Shown: piece after piece, positions 1 to 8,600 of the stretch
Layout: each line of letters begins with the position of its first letter
Position numbering within the stretch: the first letter of the stretch is position 1
NCBI GenBank assembly: GCA_026418455.1
Contig: JAOABH010000004.1
Location: 62,001-126,000 of the forward strand
DNA from: Hydrogenothermaceae bacterium
Lineage (GTDB): Bacteria; Aquificota; Aquificia; Aquificales; Hydrogenothermaceae
Direction of reading: 5' to 3'
DNA: 64,000 bases
Notes under the pieces: model-generated
What the model saw: only the letters and a program-made list of their open reading frames with translations
Told to the model about the DNA's origin: nothing
Databases searched by the model: none
Translations under genes and position numbers: made by a program

Positions 1-1
1 C

Positions 2-493
2 TCTGGAAAAGACAAAGGAACTGTAACCCATGAAGATGTTATGTTTGTTGATAAAGATGGTAAACCGGTGGAAGCTACCAAGATGAAACCTTCGGCGGAA
101 GTGAAGATACACTCCGGCATATACCAAAAAACAGATGCAGGATGTGTTATCCATATACATACACCTAATAATAACTTTATATCCTCCGTATATTTTGAAG
201 ATGGTAAAGTTTATATAAAAGATATGGAGATGATAAAGGCTTTGGATATATGGAAAGAAGATGCATATATAGAGATTCCTGTAGTTGAAAATTATTTTAA
301 CTTAGAAAAACTTGCAGAAGAAAGTGTTAAAGCTATAAACCCGGATGTTCCTGCAGTTTTGATAAAAAATCATGGTATATATGCTTGGGGAAGAGATGAG
401 TTTGAAGCAAAAAGGCATATAGAGGCATTTGAATTTATGTTTGAATATATGAAGAATATGATTATTTTTAAACAGACCAAGAACATCTTTTAA
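2..493 (+). CDS. mtnB: Methylthioribulose-1-phosphate dehydratase, C-terminal part (MtnB)
   Basis: The 5' end lies outside the window; the reading frame is open from base 2, giving 163 visible residues. MtnB is a class II aldolase-fold, metal-dependent enzyme that dehydrates methylthioribulose 1-phosphate in the methionine salvage pathway. Visible are the zinc-binding HIHTP motif and the downstream NHGIYAWG segment that carries the last metal histidine in this family. The next gene, 12 bases on, is the acireductone dioxygenase of the same pathway, which supports MtnB over fuculose- or ribulose-phosphate aldolases. The stop is followed at once by the AAGGAGG of mtnD, so the two are cotranscribed. 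mtnP of the same pathway lies alone at 31323-32162. Confidence 0.88.
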   Translation, partial: SGKDKGTVTHEDVMFVDKDGKPVEATKMKPSAEVKIHSGIYQKTDAGCVIHIHTPNNNFISSVYFEDGKVYIKDMEMIKALDIWKEDAYIEIPVVENYFNLEKLAEESVKAINPDVPAVLIKNHGIYAWGRDEFEAKRHIEAFEFMFEYMKNMIIFKQTKNIF

Positions 494-505
494 GGAGGAA
501 AAACA

Positions 506-1045
506 ATGGCAAAACTTGTTTTTAGAAACAGCGGTAAAACCATAACAGATAGTAATCAGATAAAAGAGTTTTTGGCTCAGTATGGTGTTGTTTATGACAG
601 ATGGGGAGTAGATAGACTTAGTGAAGATATTAGAAAGAAATACGATATAGATGAGGAAAACTCTAAAACCATAATAGAGGCTTACAGAAAAGAACTTGAA
701 GAGTTAAAATCAAAGATGGGATATATTACAGAAGATATAGTGGTTTTATCTGATAAAACACCTAATCTTGATGGACTTATGGAAAAGTTTAAAAGGGAAC
801 ATCATCACACAGATGATGAAGTTAGATTTGTTGTTGATGGAAGTGGAATATTCCCTGTTAAGATAGATGGAGATATAGTTGATATACACGTAGAAGCTGG
901 AGAGCTTATAGTTGTCCCTGCCGGAGCAAGACATTGGTTTGAACTTGATGAAAATAGAAAAATTAAATGTATAAGAGTGTTTAAAACACCTGCTGGTTGG
1001 GAAGCTATATACAATGAAAACGAGAAAGCTACAATGAGGGACTAA
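506..1045 (+). CDS. mtnD: Acireductone dioxygenase (MtnD)
   Basis: A 179-residue single-domain cupin, the usual ARD length. It oxidises the acireductone intermediate of methionine salvage to the 2-keto acid precursor of methionine plus formate (Fe form). The metal ligands are visible as the H-x-H-x3-E motif (H99, H101, E105) and a distal histidine at H143 in GARHW. The start has AAGGAGG at 492-498. It follows mtnB by 12 bases. Its TAA is directly abutted by the ATG of the next gene, a DUF2628 protein of unrelated family. Cytosolic. Confidence 0.93.
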   Translation: MAKLVFRNSGKTITDSNQIKEFLAQYGVVYDRWGVDRLSEDIRKKYDIDEENSKTIIEAYRKELEELKSKMGYITEDIVVLSDKTPNLDGLMEKFKREHHHTDDEVRFVVDGSGIFPVKIDGDIVDIHVEAGELIVVPAGARHWFELDENRKIKCIRVFKTPAGWEAIYNENEKATMRD

Positions 1046-1537
1046 ATGACAAGAGAAGAGAGGGATATATATCGACTATTTGTAGGTAAAAGTTCTGATT
1101 ACTATATACAAAAATGGGAAGAAATAGAAAGTGGCGGAAATAAGATAAGTTGGAACTGGTCAGCTTTCTTCTTTGGACTTTTCTGGCTTGGATACAGAAA
1201 GATGTATCCCCATGCTTTTGGGCTTATGATATTCAGTCTTATCCTTCAGTATATTCAAAAAATTATGAATACAGACCCAGTTATAGTAGCTCTTACCAAT
1301 CTGAGTATATCTATAGTTTTGGGAATGTTTGGAAATTATCTGTATTACGAATATACAAAATCAAAGATTCAAGAAATTCAGACGAAATTTGAAGATGAAA
1401 ATATGAGAAATCTTGAGATAGTGAGAACCGGTGGAGAAAGTCTTTCAACAGCCATAGCTATAGGACTTATGTATATAATAGCTTCATCTATGATTGAATA
1501 TGGTCTGGAGGATAAAAATGAAACTACTGGAAGGTAA
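1046..1537 (+). CDS. DUF2628-type small membrane protein
   Basis: A 163-residue protein whose ATG follows the mtnD stop with no spacer, so it is probably translated by coupling. After a charged N-terminus it has the aromatic WNWSAFFFGLFWLGYRKMY signature of DUF2628 proteins (about residues 33-52), then two to three hydrophobic segments (about 55-75, 80-102, and a weaker one near 130-148). Function is unknown; DUF2628 proteins are small inner-membrane proteins. Its 3' end overlaps the true start of fabI by 20 bases. No operon neighbour suggests a role. Confidence 0.7.
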   Translation: MTREERDIYRLFVGKSSDYYIQKWEEIESGGNKISWNWSAFFFGLFWLGYRKMYPHAFGLMIFSLILQYIQKIMNTDPVIVALTNLSISIVLGMFGNYLYYEYTKSKIQEIQTKFEDENMRNLEIVRTGGESLSTAIAIGLMYIIASSMIEYGLEDKNETTGR

Positions 1538-2285
1538 AAAGGCATTAATACTTGGGGTTGCAAATGACAAAAGTATAGCCTATGGTATAGCAAAAATTTT
1601 CTACGAAAACGGAGCCACATTAGGATTTAATTATCTTGATGAAAGAATAGAGAAAAGAGTTAGACCGATAGCTCAAGAGTTTAATTCCGACCTTTTAGTT
1701 AAATGTGATGTTTCCAAAGATGAAGATATAGAAAATCTTGTAAATACAGTAAAGGAAAAATGGGGCTCTGTAGATATTATAGTTCATTCAATAGCCTATG
1801 CTAATAAAGAGTATCTTAAGGATGTGTATTATAAAGTAGATAGACAGTCATTTTTGCAGGCTATGGATATAAGTGTTTACTCTTTTACTGCAATTGCAAG
1901 AGAGTTTCTACCAATAATGAATGAAGGAGGTAGTCTCTTAACTTTATCTTACTATGGAGCTGAAAAGGTAGTTTATAACTATAATGTTATGGGAGTTGCA
2001 AAAGCAGCGTTAGAAGCCAGCGTTAAATATCTTGCAAGGGACTTTGGGGAGAAAGGTATAAGAGTTAACTGTATATCTGCCGGACCTATAAAAACTCTTG
2101 CTGCTATGGGAATAGCGGATTTTGGAGATATACAGAAAGTTGCTGCAGAAAGGTCTCCTTTAAAGAGAACAGTAACGATAGAAGAGGTAGGAAAGGCAGC
2201 ACTATTTTTAAGCTCTGACCTTGCAAGTGGAATAACCGGAGAAATATTATACGTAGATGCAGGTTATAACATCATAGGTATGTGA
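1518..2285 (+). CDS. fabI: Enoyl-[acyl-carrier-protein] reductase, NADH type (FabI)
   Basis: A 255-residue short-chain dehydrogenase-fold enzyme that reduces enoyl-ACP in the last step of each fatty-acid elongation cycle. The nucleotide-binding segment GVANDKSIAYGIA near residue 15 is the FabI form of the glycine motif, and the active-site pattern Y-x6-K appears as YNVMGVAK. An upstream in-frame ATG at 1494 exists, but the start at 1518 has GGAGG five to six bases ahead and gives the normal N-terminus MKLLEGKKALILG, so 1518 is preferred. It overlaps the end of the DUF2628 gene. Confidence 0.93.
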   Translation: MKLLEGKKALILGVANDKSIAYGIAKIFYENGATLGFNYLDERIEKRVRPIAQEFNSDLLVKCDVSKDEDIENLVNTVKEKWGSVDIIVHSIAYANKEYLKDVYYKVDRQSFLQAMDISVYSFTAIAREFLPIMNEGGSLLTLSYYGAEKVVYNYNVMGVAKAALEASVKYLARDFGEKGIRVNCISAGPIKTLAAMGIADFGDIQKVAAERSPLKRTVTIEEVGKAALFLSSDLASGITGEILYVDAGYNIIGM

Positions 2286-2295
2286 GGTAGTAATT

Positions 2296-2778
2296 ATGAA
2301 AGTTTCAGATATAAGTAAAGAAGAGTTAAAACGGTTATACGATGAAGATTTTCCACAGTGGGCTGAAATTAATCTACAACTTCTAAAAGAGAAAGCTTAT
2401 GAGTTGGTAGATTGGGATAATCTACTTGAGGAGATTGAGGATATGTCAAGATCAGATTTGAAAGCTTGTGTAAGTTTTATGGTTGTGATCTTGGAGCATC
2501 TATATAAATTTGATAACTTTAAAGATTTGGCCGGAGGAGAAACTGCTGGAAAAAGCTGGATAAGAAGTATAGAGAATTCCAGAGATAGATTAAATTTACT
2601 GTTTAATAGATATCCAAGTTTAAGAATAAAAACACTTACAGAACTTAGTTGGGCTTGGGAAAAGGCAAGAGTTAACCTCCGTATATGGCTTAGAAATAAT
2701 AATTATAATCCGGATAACTTCAATATTCCAGAAAACTGTCCTTACAGCTTTGATGATATTATAAATAGAAAACTGTGA
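2296..2778 (+). CDS. DUF29 family protein
   Basis: A 160-residue soluble, helical, acidic protein matching DUF29: it opens with a segment ending YDEDFPQWAE, has WDNLLEEIEDMSRSD at about residues 46-60, and a helical ILEHLYKFD near 72. DUF29 proteins are common in cyanobacteria, proteobacteria and Aquificota and have no established function. It starts 10 bases after fabI with a GAGGTAG ribosome site and is followed by thiS with an identical GAGGTAGT leader. The leader before thiS looks like a copy of the one before this gene, perhaps only a shared translation signal. Confidence 0.72.
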   Translation: MKVSDISKEELKRLYDEDFPQWAEINLQLLKEKAYELVDWDNLLEEIEDMSRSDLKACVSFMVVILEHLYKFDNFKDLAGGETAGKSWIRSIENSRDRLNLLFNRYPSLRIKTLTELSWAWEKARVNLRIWLRNNNYNPDNFNIPENCPYSFDDIINRKL

Positions 2779-2788
2779 GGTAGTGATT

Positions 2789-2989
2789 ATGAAGTTGATA
2801 GTAAATGGTGAAAGTAAAGAACTACCAGATAATTTAACTATAAAACAATTGATAGATTATTTAGGAATAAAAGCTCCTAACTATGCCGTTGCAGTAGGTA
2901 TGGAAGTTATACCTAAAAGTGAGTATGAAAGCTATAGATTGAAAGATGGTGATAAAGTTGAGATAGTAACTTTTGTTGGTGGTGGGTAA
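2789..2989 (+). CDS. thiS: Sulfur carrier protein ThiS
   Basis: A 66-residue beta-grasp protein. ThiS carries thiocarboxylate sulfur on its C-terminal glycine for thiazole synthesis in thiamine biosynthesis. It has the family's short N-terminal strand (MKLIVNGE), a central hydrophobic helix and the diagnostic C-terminus FVGGG (one glycine more than the common GG). A GTG at 2783 lies in frame, but it is only one or two bases from the GAGGT ribosome site. The ATG at 2789 has normal spacing, so I use it. The last base of its stop is the first base of the hisS ATG. ThiG and ThiF are not in the window. Confidence 0.88.
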   Translation: MKLIVNGESKELPDNLTIKQLIDYLGIKAPNYAVAVGMEVIPKSEYESYRLKDGDKVEIVTFVGGG

Positions 2990-4218
2990 TGATACAGAAA
3001 GTCAGAGGCTTTCAAGATATATATGGAGAAAATGCAAAAAAATACAGATATATAGTTGAAACAGTCAGAAATATATTTAATCTTTATAGCTTTCAAGAGA
3101 TAATACTTCCATATGTTGAAGATATATCACTTTTTAAAAGGTCTGTTGGAGAAGAAACTGATATAGTCCAGAAAGAGATGTATACCTTTAAAGACAGAGG
3201 TGGAAGAGATTTAGCTTTAAGACCAGAAGGAACAGCCAGCTGTGTTAGGGCATATATAGAAGAAAAGATGTATGCTCAAGGTAGTTATCATAAGTTATTT
3301 TATGAAGGAGCAATGTTTAGATACGAAAGACCACAAGCTGGAAGGTATAGACAGTTCCACCAGATAGGAGCGGAGATTTTTGGAGTTTCTTCTGTGTATG
3401 CAGATGCAGAGCTTATACAGATGGTTGATAAAATAGTTAAAACATTAAATATTCAAGCAAGGTTAGAGATAAATACATTGGGAGATTTCAATTCACGAAA
3501 ATTATATTCTCAGGCTTTAAGAGATTACTTTTCACAGTATAAAGATAAACTATGTGAAACATGTTTAAAAAGATTAGATACAAATCCTCTACGTATCCTT
3601 GATTGTAAAGTTGAAAGTTGTAAAGAAATATCCAAGGAAGCTCCTGTTATAACTGATTATATATCAAAGGAATCCAAAGATAGATTTAATGAGCTTTTAG
3701 ATATACTATCTAAACTTGGAGTAAATTATAGAGTTAATCCTGGACTTGTCAGAGGACTTGATTACTATACAGAAACTGTTTTTGAGTTTATAACAGATAA
3801 AATAGGAGCTCAAGGAACGGTAGCTGCCGGAGGCAGATATGACAATCTGGTAGAGCAACTTGGAGGACCACCTACACCAGCTCTTGGATTTGCTGCAGGT
3901 ATAGAAAGGTTGATGCTTTTAATTTCACAGCTAGAGAAAAAAGATATTTTGATTACTATAATTCCTATAAATAGTGATTATATACTAAAAGGTTTAGAAC
4001 TGTCAAAATTTTTAAGAGATTCTGAAATTAAATCAGAATTTATGTTAAAAACGGGAAGTTTAAAATCAATGATGAAAACAGCAGATAAATTTAGGACAGA
4101 TTTTGTTATATTTGTATCAGATAAGTTAGAGTTAAAAGATATGAAATCAGGAGAGCAGCTTATCTTCTATTCTGAAGAGGATTTAATAGACCATATTAAA
4201 GGAGAGAAAGCTGTTTAG
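2989..4218 (+). CDS. hisS: Histidyl-tRNA synthetase (HisRS)
   Basis: A 409-residue class II aminoacyl-tRNA synthetase charging tRNA-His. Visible in order are the LRPEGTASCVRAY loop, motif 2 (FRYERPQAGRYRQFHQIG, near residue 115), the histidine-binding RGLDYYTETVFEF (near 255), GGRYDNLV, and motif 3 (PALGFAAGIERL, near 300). A smaller C-terminal anticodon-binding region follows. The length is normal. Its ATG overlaps the thiS stop by one base. Near its end, AAAGGAGA at 4198-4205 provides the ribosome site for tgt, whose start codon lies inside hisS. Confidence 0.96.
   Translation: MIQKVRGFQDIYGENAKKYRYIVETVRNIFNLYSFQEIILPYVEDISLFKRSVGEETDIVQKEMYTFKDRGGRDLALRPEGTASCVRAYIEEKMYAQGSYHKLFYEGAMFRYERPQAGRYRQFHQIGAEIFGVSSVYADAELIQMVDKIVKTLNIQARLEINTLGDFNSRKLYSQALRDYFSQYKDKLCETCLKRLDTNPLRILDCKVESCKEISKEAPVITDYISKESKDRFNELLDILSKLGVNYRVNPGLVRGLDYYTETVFEFITDKIGAQGTVAAGGRYDNLVEQLGGPPTPALGFAAGIERLMLLISQLEKKDILITIIPINSDYILKGLELSKFLRDSEIKSEFMLKTGSLKSMMKTADKFRTDFVIFVSDKLELKDMKSGEQLIFYSEEDLIDHIKGEKAV
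4198..4205 (+). promoter_or_regulatory. Ribosome binding site deciding the tgt start
   Basis: AAAGGAGA near the 3' end of hisS. GGAG ends six bases before the CTG at 4211, the normal spacing. No ATG, GTG or TTG in the tgt frame lies near the conserved N-terminus of the protein, so this site marks CTG as the probable start codon. Confidence 0.6.
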
Positions 4219-5347
4219 ATTTGAGCTTTTAAAAACTGATGGGAACGCAAGATTAGGTAAAATTTACACTTCCCACGGTGAGATAGATACACCAATTTTT
4301 ATGCCTGTTGGCACACAGGGAACAGTTAAGGCTATAACTATGGAACATCTTCAGAACATCAACGCTCAGATAATTCTTGGTAACACTTATCATCTTTACT
4401 TAAGACCGGGTTTAGAAGTTTTAAGACATTTTAAAGGATTACATAACTTTTCTGGATGGAGTAAACCTATCCTTACAGATAGTGGAGGATATCAAGTATT
4501 TTCACTTTCTACAGGTAAAGAAAAAGAAGGAAAACATAAAGCAGAGGTTATTATTACAGAAGAAGGTGTGAAATTTAAATCCCACCTTGATGGGTCATGG
4601 CATTTTTTTACTCCGGAGTTTGTTGTAGAGATTCAAGAGATTATAGGTAGTGATATAATGATGCCCCTTGATGAATGTCCACCATATCCATGTAGCCACA
4701 GCTACGCTTTAGAATCACTAAAAAGAACTGTAAGATGGTTAGAGAGGTCAAAAAAAGCAAAAAAGAATGAAAATCAGGCTCTATTTGGAATAGTGCAGGG
4801 GTCTGTGTATGAAGATTTAAGGATAGAAAGTGCTTTAAGGACGGTTGAGATTGATTTAGATGGCTATTCCATAGGTGGATTATCTGTAGGAGAGCCTACT
4901 GAGTATATGTATGCTATGACAGAGATTGTATGTGATATACTTCCAAAAGACAAACCCAGATACCTTATGGGAGTTGGGACTCCGGAAAACATAATAGAGA
5001 GTGTAGAGAGAGGAGTTGATATGTTTGACTGTGTCATGCCTACAAGAAATGGTAGGAATGGAACACTCTTTACACATTTTGGAAGATTAAATATAAAATC
5101 TGCAAAACATAAATTTGATGATACTCCTGTAGATTCTCTCTGTGATTGTTATACATGTAAAAATTTTTCAAGGGGATATTTAAGGCATCTTTACAACGCA
5201 GAAGAGATTACAGCTTATATTCTTGGGACCATCCATAATTTAAGATTTTATATAAAACTTATGGAAGATATAAGGAACTCTATAAAAGAAGAAAAATTTA
5301 AGCAGTTTAAAAATGAGTTTTATGATAGATATTTTGGCGGTTTATAA
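4211..5347 (+). CDS. tgt: tRNA-guanine transglycosylase (Tgt), apparent CTG start
   Basis: A 378-residue enzyme, if started at CTG, that exchanges guanine 34 for preQ1 in GUN-anticodon tRNAs (queuosine pathway). Visible are the substrate-binding DSGGYQVFSL, the VQGS loop, the nucleophile region DCVMPTRNGRNGT and the zinc site C-x-C-x2-C plus a downstream histidine (CDCYTC...HNLRF). The first ATG in frame (4301) would delete the conserved FELLKTDGNARLG strand. Reading back, CTG at 4211 gives (M)FRFELLKTDG, the normal Tgt N-terminus, with a well-placed Shine-Dalgarno. It overlaps hisS by eight bases. The enzyme identity is firm; the start is inference. Confidence 0.9.
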   Translation: MFRFELLKTDGNARLGKIYTSHGEIDTPIFMPVGTQGTVKAITMEHLQNINAQIILGNTYHLYLRPGLEVLRHFKGLHNFSGWSKPILTDSGGYQVFSLSTGKEKEGKHKAEVIITEEGVKFKSHLDGSWHFFTPEFVVEIQEIIGSDIMMPLDECPPYPCSHSYALESLKRTVRWLERSKKAKKNENQALFGIVQGSVYEDLRIESALRTVEIDLDGYSIGGLSVGEPTEYMYAMTEIVCDILPKDKPRYLMGVGTPENIIESVERGVDMFDCVMPTRNGRNGTLFTHFGRLNIKSAKHKFDDTPVDSLCDCYTCKNFSRGYLRHLYNAEEITAYILGTIHNLRFYIKLMEDIRNSIKEEKFKQFKNEFYDRYFGGL

Positions 5348-5417
5348 ATGTATAAAACTGAATATGTTAAATGGTTAGATTTTACTAACTTATTCATATA
5401 TTCAAACACTGTTATAA

Positions 5418-5446
5418 TTGAAATTTTAACCAAATTGGCTTATACT
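5418..5446 (+). promoter_or_regulatory. Sigma-70-type promoter for ferredoxin
   Basis: TTGAAA at 5418-5423 and TATACT at 5441-5446 are separated by exactly 17 bases. Transcription would begin near 5453, about 23 bases before the ferredoxin ATG, with AGGAGG at 5464-5469. The ferredoxin therefore appears independently transcribed from tgt. Confidence 0.75.
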
Positions 5447-5475
5447 ATTGAAAATCTTTATTTAGGAGGTTTGTT

Positions 5476-5700
5476 ATGAAGGTAAAAGTATCTGTTGACA
5501 AAGATCTCTGCACAGCTTGTGCACTTTGCTATGATGAAATTCCTGAAGTTTATGAGGATGCCGGAGATGGAATAGCTCAAGTTAAAGCTGAAGTTGGTGG
5601 AGAAGGTGCTATTATAGAGGGAGACCTTGCTCAAAGGGTTCTTGAAGTTACTGATGAGTGCCCTTCTGGTGCATTAGTTACTGAAGTAGTAGAAGAGTAA
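5476..5700 (+). CDS. [4Fe-4S] ferredoxin, single cluster
   Basis: A 74-residue acidic ferredoxin of the Thermotoga/Pyrococcus single-cluster type. Cluster ligands are C12, C15 and C18 (CTACALC) and C62 in the ECPSGAL motif. The second cluster pair present in 2[4Fe-4S] ferredoxins is missing, as expected for this family. It is a soluble low-potential electron carrier; its partner cannot be read from the context, as it stands alone with its own promoter and a terminator at 5714. Confidence 0.9.
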   Translation: MKVKVSVDKDLCTACALCYDEIPEVYEDAGDGIAQVKAEVGGEGAIIEGDLAQRVLEVTDECPSGALVTEVVEE

Positions 5701-5713
5701 TTTTTCTATAAAT

Positions 5714-5736
5714 AAAGGGGGCTTAAAGCCCCCTTT
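5714..5736. terminator. Bidirectional terminator between convergent genes
   Basis: A perfect stem AAAGGGGGC/GCCCCCTTT with a 5-base AT loop (the outer loop bases can also pair). T-rich bases follow on the + strand and A-rich bases precede, so it can serve both the ferredoxin (+) and the haem lipoprotein (-). Confidence 0.85.
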
Positions 5737-5741
5737 CAAAA

Positions 5742-6335
5742 TTATCTTAATTTTTCTCCATCGATAGAAACTCTTACAACTCCTCTAAAATCACCTTCTT
5801 TATATCCGTAGGCTTTATCCTGAGGATAGAGTTTATCTATCTTCTCAACTAACTGTTTATCCATAAGATTTTTATCTCCGTGACAAGTTAAACATATTCC
5901 TTCAACTTTCAGAGGTTTGTAGTATCTGTATGTTATCTTTCCGTTTTCTTTAACTGTCTGTATGTAATAAGGAGGTAGTTTTCCCTCTTTTTTTAAAGCC
6001 TCTTCAAAGTATGTTAAAGCTTCTGCTTCATACTTGTCTGGAGCATTATTAGGATTTCTGTATTTGAAGGTTGTTCTTTTAATCTGATTTGAAGTTTCAA
6101 TTTCTATCTGTTTTGTTAAAGCCATTGCTTTGTTTGAGCATACTTCTACAGCCCCAACAGGTCCATCTTTCTGCATAGCAGCCATAAGTTCACCTTTTAA
6201 AGTTTTTAGGAGCTTCATTGAAGAGGCCTCACCTATCTCTTTTATCTTCTCCTGTTTTTCTGGACTAAGTTGAACTTGCTGAGATGCACATCCCAGTAAG
6301 ATAACAACACCAGCGGTTAAAAGTACTCTTTTCAT
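5742..6335 (-). CDS. DUF3365 (Tll0287-like) c-type haem lipoprotein
   Basis: A 197-residue exported protein. The N-terminus has a lipoprotein signal with lipobox ILLGC near residue 18, so the mature form is probably anchored to a membrane on the periplasmic side. The C-terminal half has a single CxxCH haem motif (GICLTCHG) within a Tll0287-like/DUF3365 domain, a family of single-haem sensor-like or electron-transfer proteins. An in-frame TTG precedes the ATG; the ATG at 6335 has GGAGGT six bases ahead and is chosen. It is the last gene of the herA operon. Its redox partner is unknown. Confidence 0.78.
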   Translation of the reverse strand: MKRVLLTAGVVILLGCASQQVQLSPEKQEKIKEIGEASSMKLLKTLKGELMAAMQKDGPVGAVEVCSNKAMALTKQIEIETSNQIKRTTFKYRNPNNAPDKYEAEALTYFEEALKKEGKLPPYYIQTVKENGKITYRYYKPLKVEGICLTCHGDKNLMDKQLVEKIDKLYPQDKAYGYKEGDFRGVVRVSIDGEKLR

Positions 6336-6364
6336 CAATTTACCTCCAATATTTAAATTTTACA

Positions 6365-7018
6365 TCAAAAGTATAAGCCTTCTTCTTCTGCCTTTTTTAT
6401 GATTTGGAAAAGTTCTGAATCTTCAACTTGATGAAAATCTTCATAAAAAGCACCTACGGCAAAGAAATAGCTATCAACTTTGTGATAGCAGATAACATCA
6501 TCAAAATATTGTAAAACTCTGTGAATACTATCCGAAGGGCAAACGGGAACTGCAAGTATGACACTTTTTGCACCCTGCTTTTTAACATACTTTGCAGCCG
6601 CAATTGCAGTGTATCCAGTAGCTATCCCATCATCTACAATGATGACATCTTTACCTTTTAGTTCCGGCTTTGTTTTTAAATACTTTTTTTCTTTTTCTTG
6701 AGCTTCTCTCAGGGCTTTCTCTTTAACTATCTGAAACTCATCATCTGATATACCCATATATCTTTTCAACTCGTTATCTACAACAAAGCTTCCGTCTGTT
6801 GCTATAGCTCCAAAGGCTGCCTCTGGATCAGATAAGGGGGCAAGTTTTTTTGTTATTACAAGGGAGAAAGGGATATTTAATTCCTTTGATAACTGATAAG
6901 CAACAGGAACTCCACCTCTTGGTATTGCAAGGATGATACTATTATCTCTGTCAAAGTTGTATTTTCTTACCTCTTTTGAGAGGAGTTTTCCTGCTTCTTC
7001 CCTATCTCTAAAAATCAT
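6365..7018 (-). CDS. Phosphoribosyltransferase-domain protein
   Basis: A 217-residue type I phosphoribosyltransferase fold with the PRPP-binding motif VIIVDDGIATGYTAIAA near residue 125 and an N-terminal AIPRGGVPVAYQLS segment. Proteins of this subfamily are annotated as putative phosphoribosyltransferases of unknown substrate; they are not the purine or pyrimidine salvage enzymes. It overlaps the end of herA by four bases (ATGA), so translation is coupled. No function beyond the PRPP-binding fold is claimed. Confidence 0.75.
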   Translation of the reverse strand: MIFRDREEAGKLLSKEVRKYNFDRDNSIILAIPRGGVPVAYQLSKELNIPFSLVITKKLAPLSDPEAAFGAIATDGSFVVDNELKRYMGISDDEFQIVKEKALREAQEKEKKYLKTKPELKGKDVIIVDDGIATGYTAIAAAKYVKKQGAKSVILAVPVCPSDSIHRVLQYFDDVICYHKVDSYFFAVGAFYEDFHQVEDSELFQIIKKAEEEGLYF

Positions 7019-8586
7019 AGATACTCTAAATTTTCTAATTTTTCTATCTTCTCTGAATCTTTATTTCTACTCCAAAGTTCTACAACTGGAATATCATTAC
7101 CTTGTACTTTACCTTTTGCTTTGTCTATCTTGATAAGTAGTGGTATTCTTGTCATATTACCGATAATGATAGCTTCTCCTGGGTTTAAAGCGGGTAAATA
7201 ATCCATAAGCTCTTTTGAGAGAGACTCGCTTGCACTTTGGACATGCTTTTGATCTTCCGGTTCAACAAGTTTCAGAATTATCAAGTTGTTCATCTGAGAA
7301 AGTATCTCTTTATCTAAACCTTTTGGTCTTTGGGTTACTATACAAAGTCCTATGCCGAACTTTCTTCCTTCCCTTGCTATCTTTGTCATATAGTATTTTG
7401 ATTCAGTATTTTTGTTGACTCCTGCAAGTATGTGGGCTTCTTCTACTATAAATAAAACTGGATTTTTCAACTTCGAAGTGGAATACACTCCCTCTCTAAC
7501 TGCTTTTTTTCTCTCTTCAAGGGCATGTTTTAGTATATTTGAAGCTATTGCATCTGCTATATTTTCATCAACTTCTGAGAAGTTAAAAACATTTATCTTT
7601 CCTTCCTCTATTTTTGACAGTAAATCCGGTTCACCAACTTGAAGTATGTGTCCTATATCATTTACAGCATCTTCTATCTTGTTTATAACTTCATAAAGAG
7701 AGTCTTCCCTTAATTTACCTTTAAAAGGTGATTTTTCACTATCTTCTAACCATTTTTCCATTAACTCTATAACTCTTCCAAAGAAATCTTTAGTTCCTAT
7801 AAATCTTCTCCAATCTTCTCCTTTCTCTTCTTTAAAGATTTCAAAGGTATCTTTTATGGCTCTTTTGAAGTATCTAAACTGAACAGTGGCATTCTGTTTT
7901 ATACCTATTAAATTAGCGAAATCTCTATCTGGAAGTGTTGTTGGATCAACAACCGGCTTTATATCTTTGACGATCTTTTTCCCGTCTCTCTCAAATTTTG
8001 AGTTAATATACTCACCGTGAAAGTCAAAAACTACAACAGTCCCGTTTAAATTTCCTATCTGATCAAGTAAAACAGATACAGTGTTGGACTTTCCTGCTCC
8101 TGTTATTGCAAGTATAGCAAGATGTCTCAAAACAACTTGAGATATATCTATATGAACTGGTATCTCTTCCTCTTCAGACAGTAGTTTTCCTATTCTCACA
8201 AAACTATTTCCTTTTTTACCAAACAGTTTTTCGAGAAGAGATTTTTCCGGTTTTACCACTTTTGCAGATGGAGGTGGTGGTGTTTTCAGCATCTCAAGGG
8301 TTATATTTCCGTCATACTCTTTTATTTCACCGAGAATCTGGATTCTTCCGGTAACCTTTGTTTCTGAAGTATCAAGGACTATACCCATATTTTCAAAATC
8401 TGATATCCCATCATGTATATATCTATTAAATCTTTCTACAGACTCAACCATACCAAGGAGTTTTTTTTCTCTTTCATCCTCTTTGTATACTATATAAACA
8501 AACTGTCCCAGTTTAAGAACTTTCTTTGCTAAAAAATTTACTTTTATCGGACTTGTGTTTCCCACACAGATTCCATACACTTCCAT
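7015..8586 (-). CDS. herA: HerA-like DNA helicase/translocase ATPase
   Basis: A 523-residue hexameric-type ATPase of the HerA/FtsK superfamily. The N-terminal 110 residues form a beta-rich HAS-barrel-like domain. A Walker A motif (ITGAGKSNT, about residue 160) and a Walker B with the family's extra glutamate (FIVEEAH, about 383) follow, then an ARREG-like segment and a TQRP sensor motif. In archaea and some bacteria HerA works with the NurA nuclease in DNA end resection; no NurA is seen here. It begins the minus-strand operon herA-phosphoribosyltransferase-haem lipoprotein. The ribosome site (GGTGATG) is weak. Confidence 0.82.
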   Translation of the reverse strand: MEVYGICVGNTSPIKVNFLAKKVLKLGQFVYIVYKEDEREKKLLGMVESVERFNRYIHDGISDFENMGIVLDTSETKVTGRIQILGEIKEYDGNITLEMLKTPPPPSAKVVKPEKSLLEKLFGKKGNSFVRIGKLLSEEEEIPVHIDISQVVLRHLAILAITGAGKSNTVSVLLDQIGNLNGTVVVFDFHGEYINSKFERDGKKIVKDIKPVVDPTTLPDRDFANLIGIKQNATVQFRYFKRAIKDTFEIFKEEKGEDWRRFIGTKDFFGRVIELMEKWLEDSEKSPFKGKLREDSLYEVINKIEDAVNDIGHILQVGEPDLLSKIEEGKINVFNFSEVDENIADAIASNILKHALEERKKAVREGVYSTSKLKNPVLFIVEEAHILAGVNKNTESKYYMTKIAREGRKFGIGLCIVTQRPKGLDKEILSQMNNLIILKLVEPEDQKHVQSASESLSKELMDYLPALNPGEAIIIGNMTRIPLLIKIDKAKGKVQGNDIPVVELWSRNKDSEKIEKLENLEYL

Positions 8587-8600
8587 ATCATCACCACATA

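Noticed and set aside
1494-1517. Eight-codon N-terminal extension of FabI (ATG at 1494)
   Set aside because: It lacks a ribosome site and lies within the preceding gene; ATG at 1518 has GGAGG and gives the family's normal N-terminus.
5348-5479. A 43-codon frame starting directly after the tgt stop (MYKTEYVKWLDF...)
   Set aside because: It lies across the ferredoxin promoter, lacks a proper ribosome site and has no recognisable features; the promoter explains the sequence.
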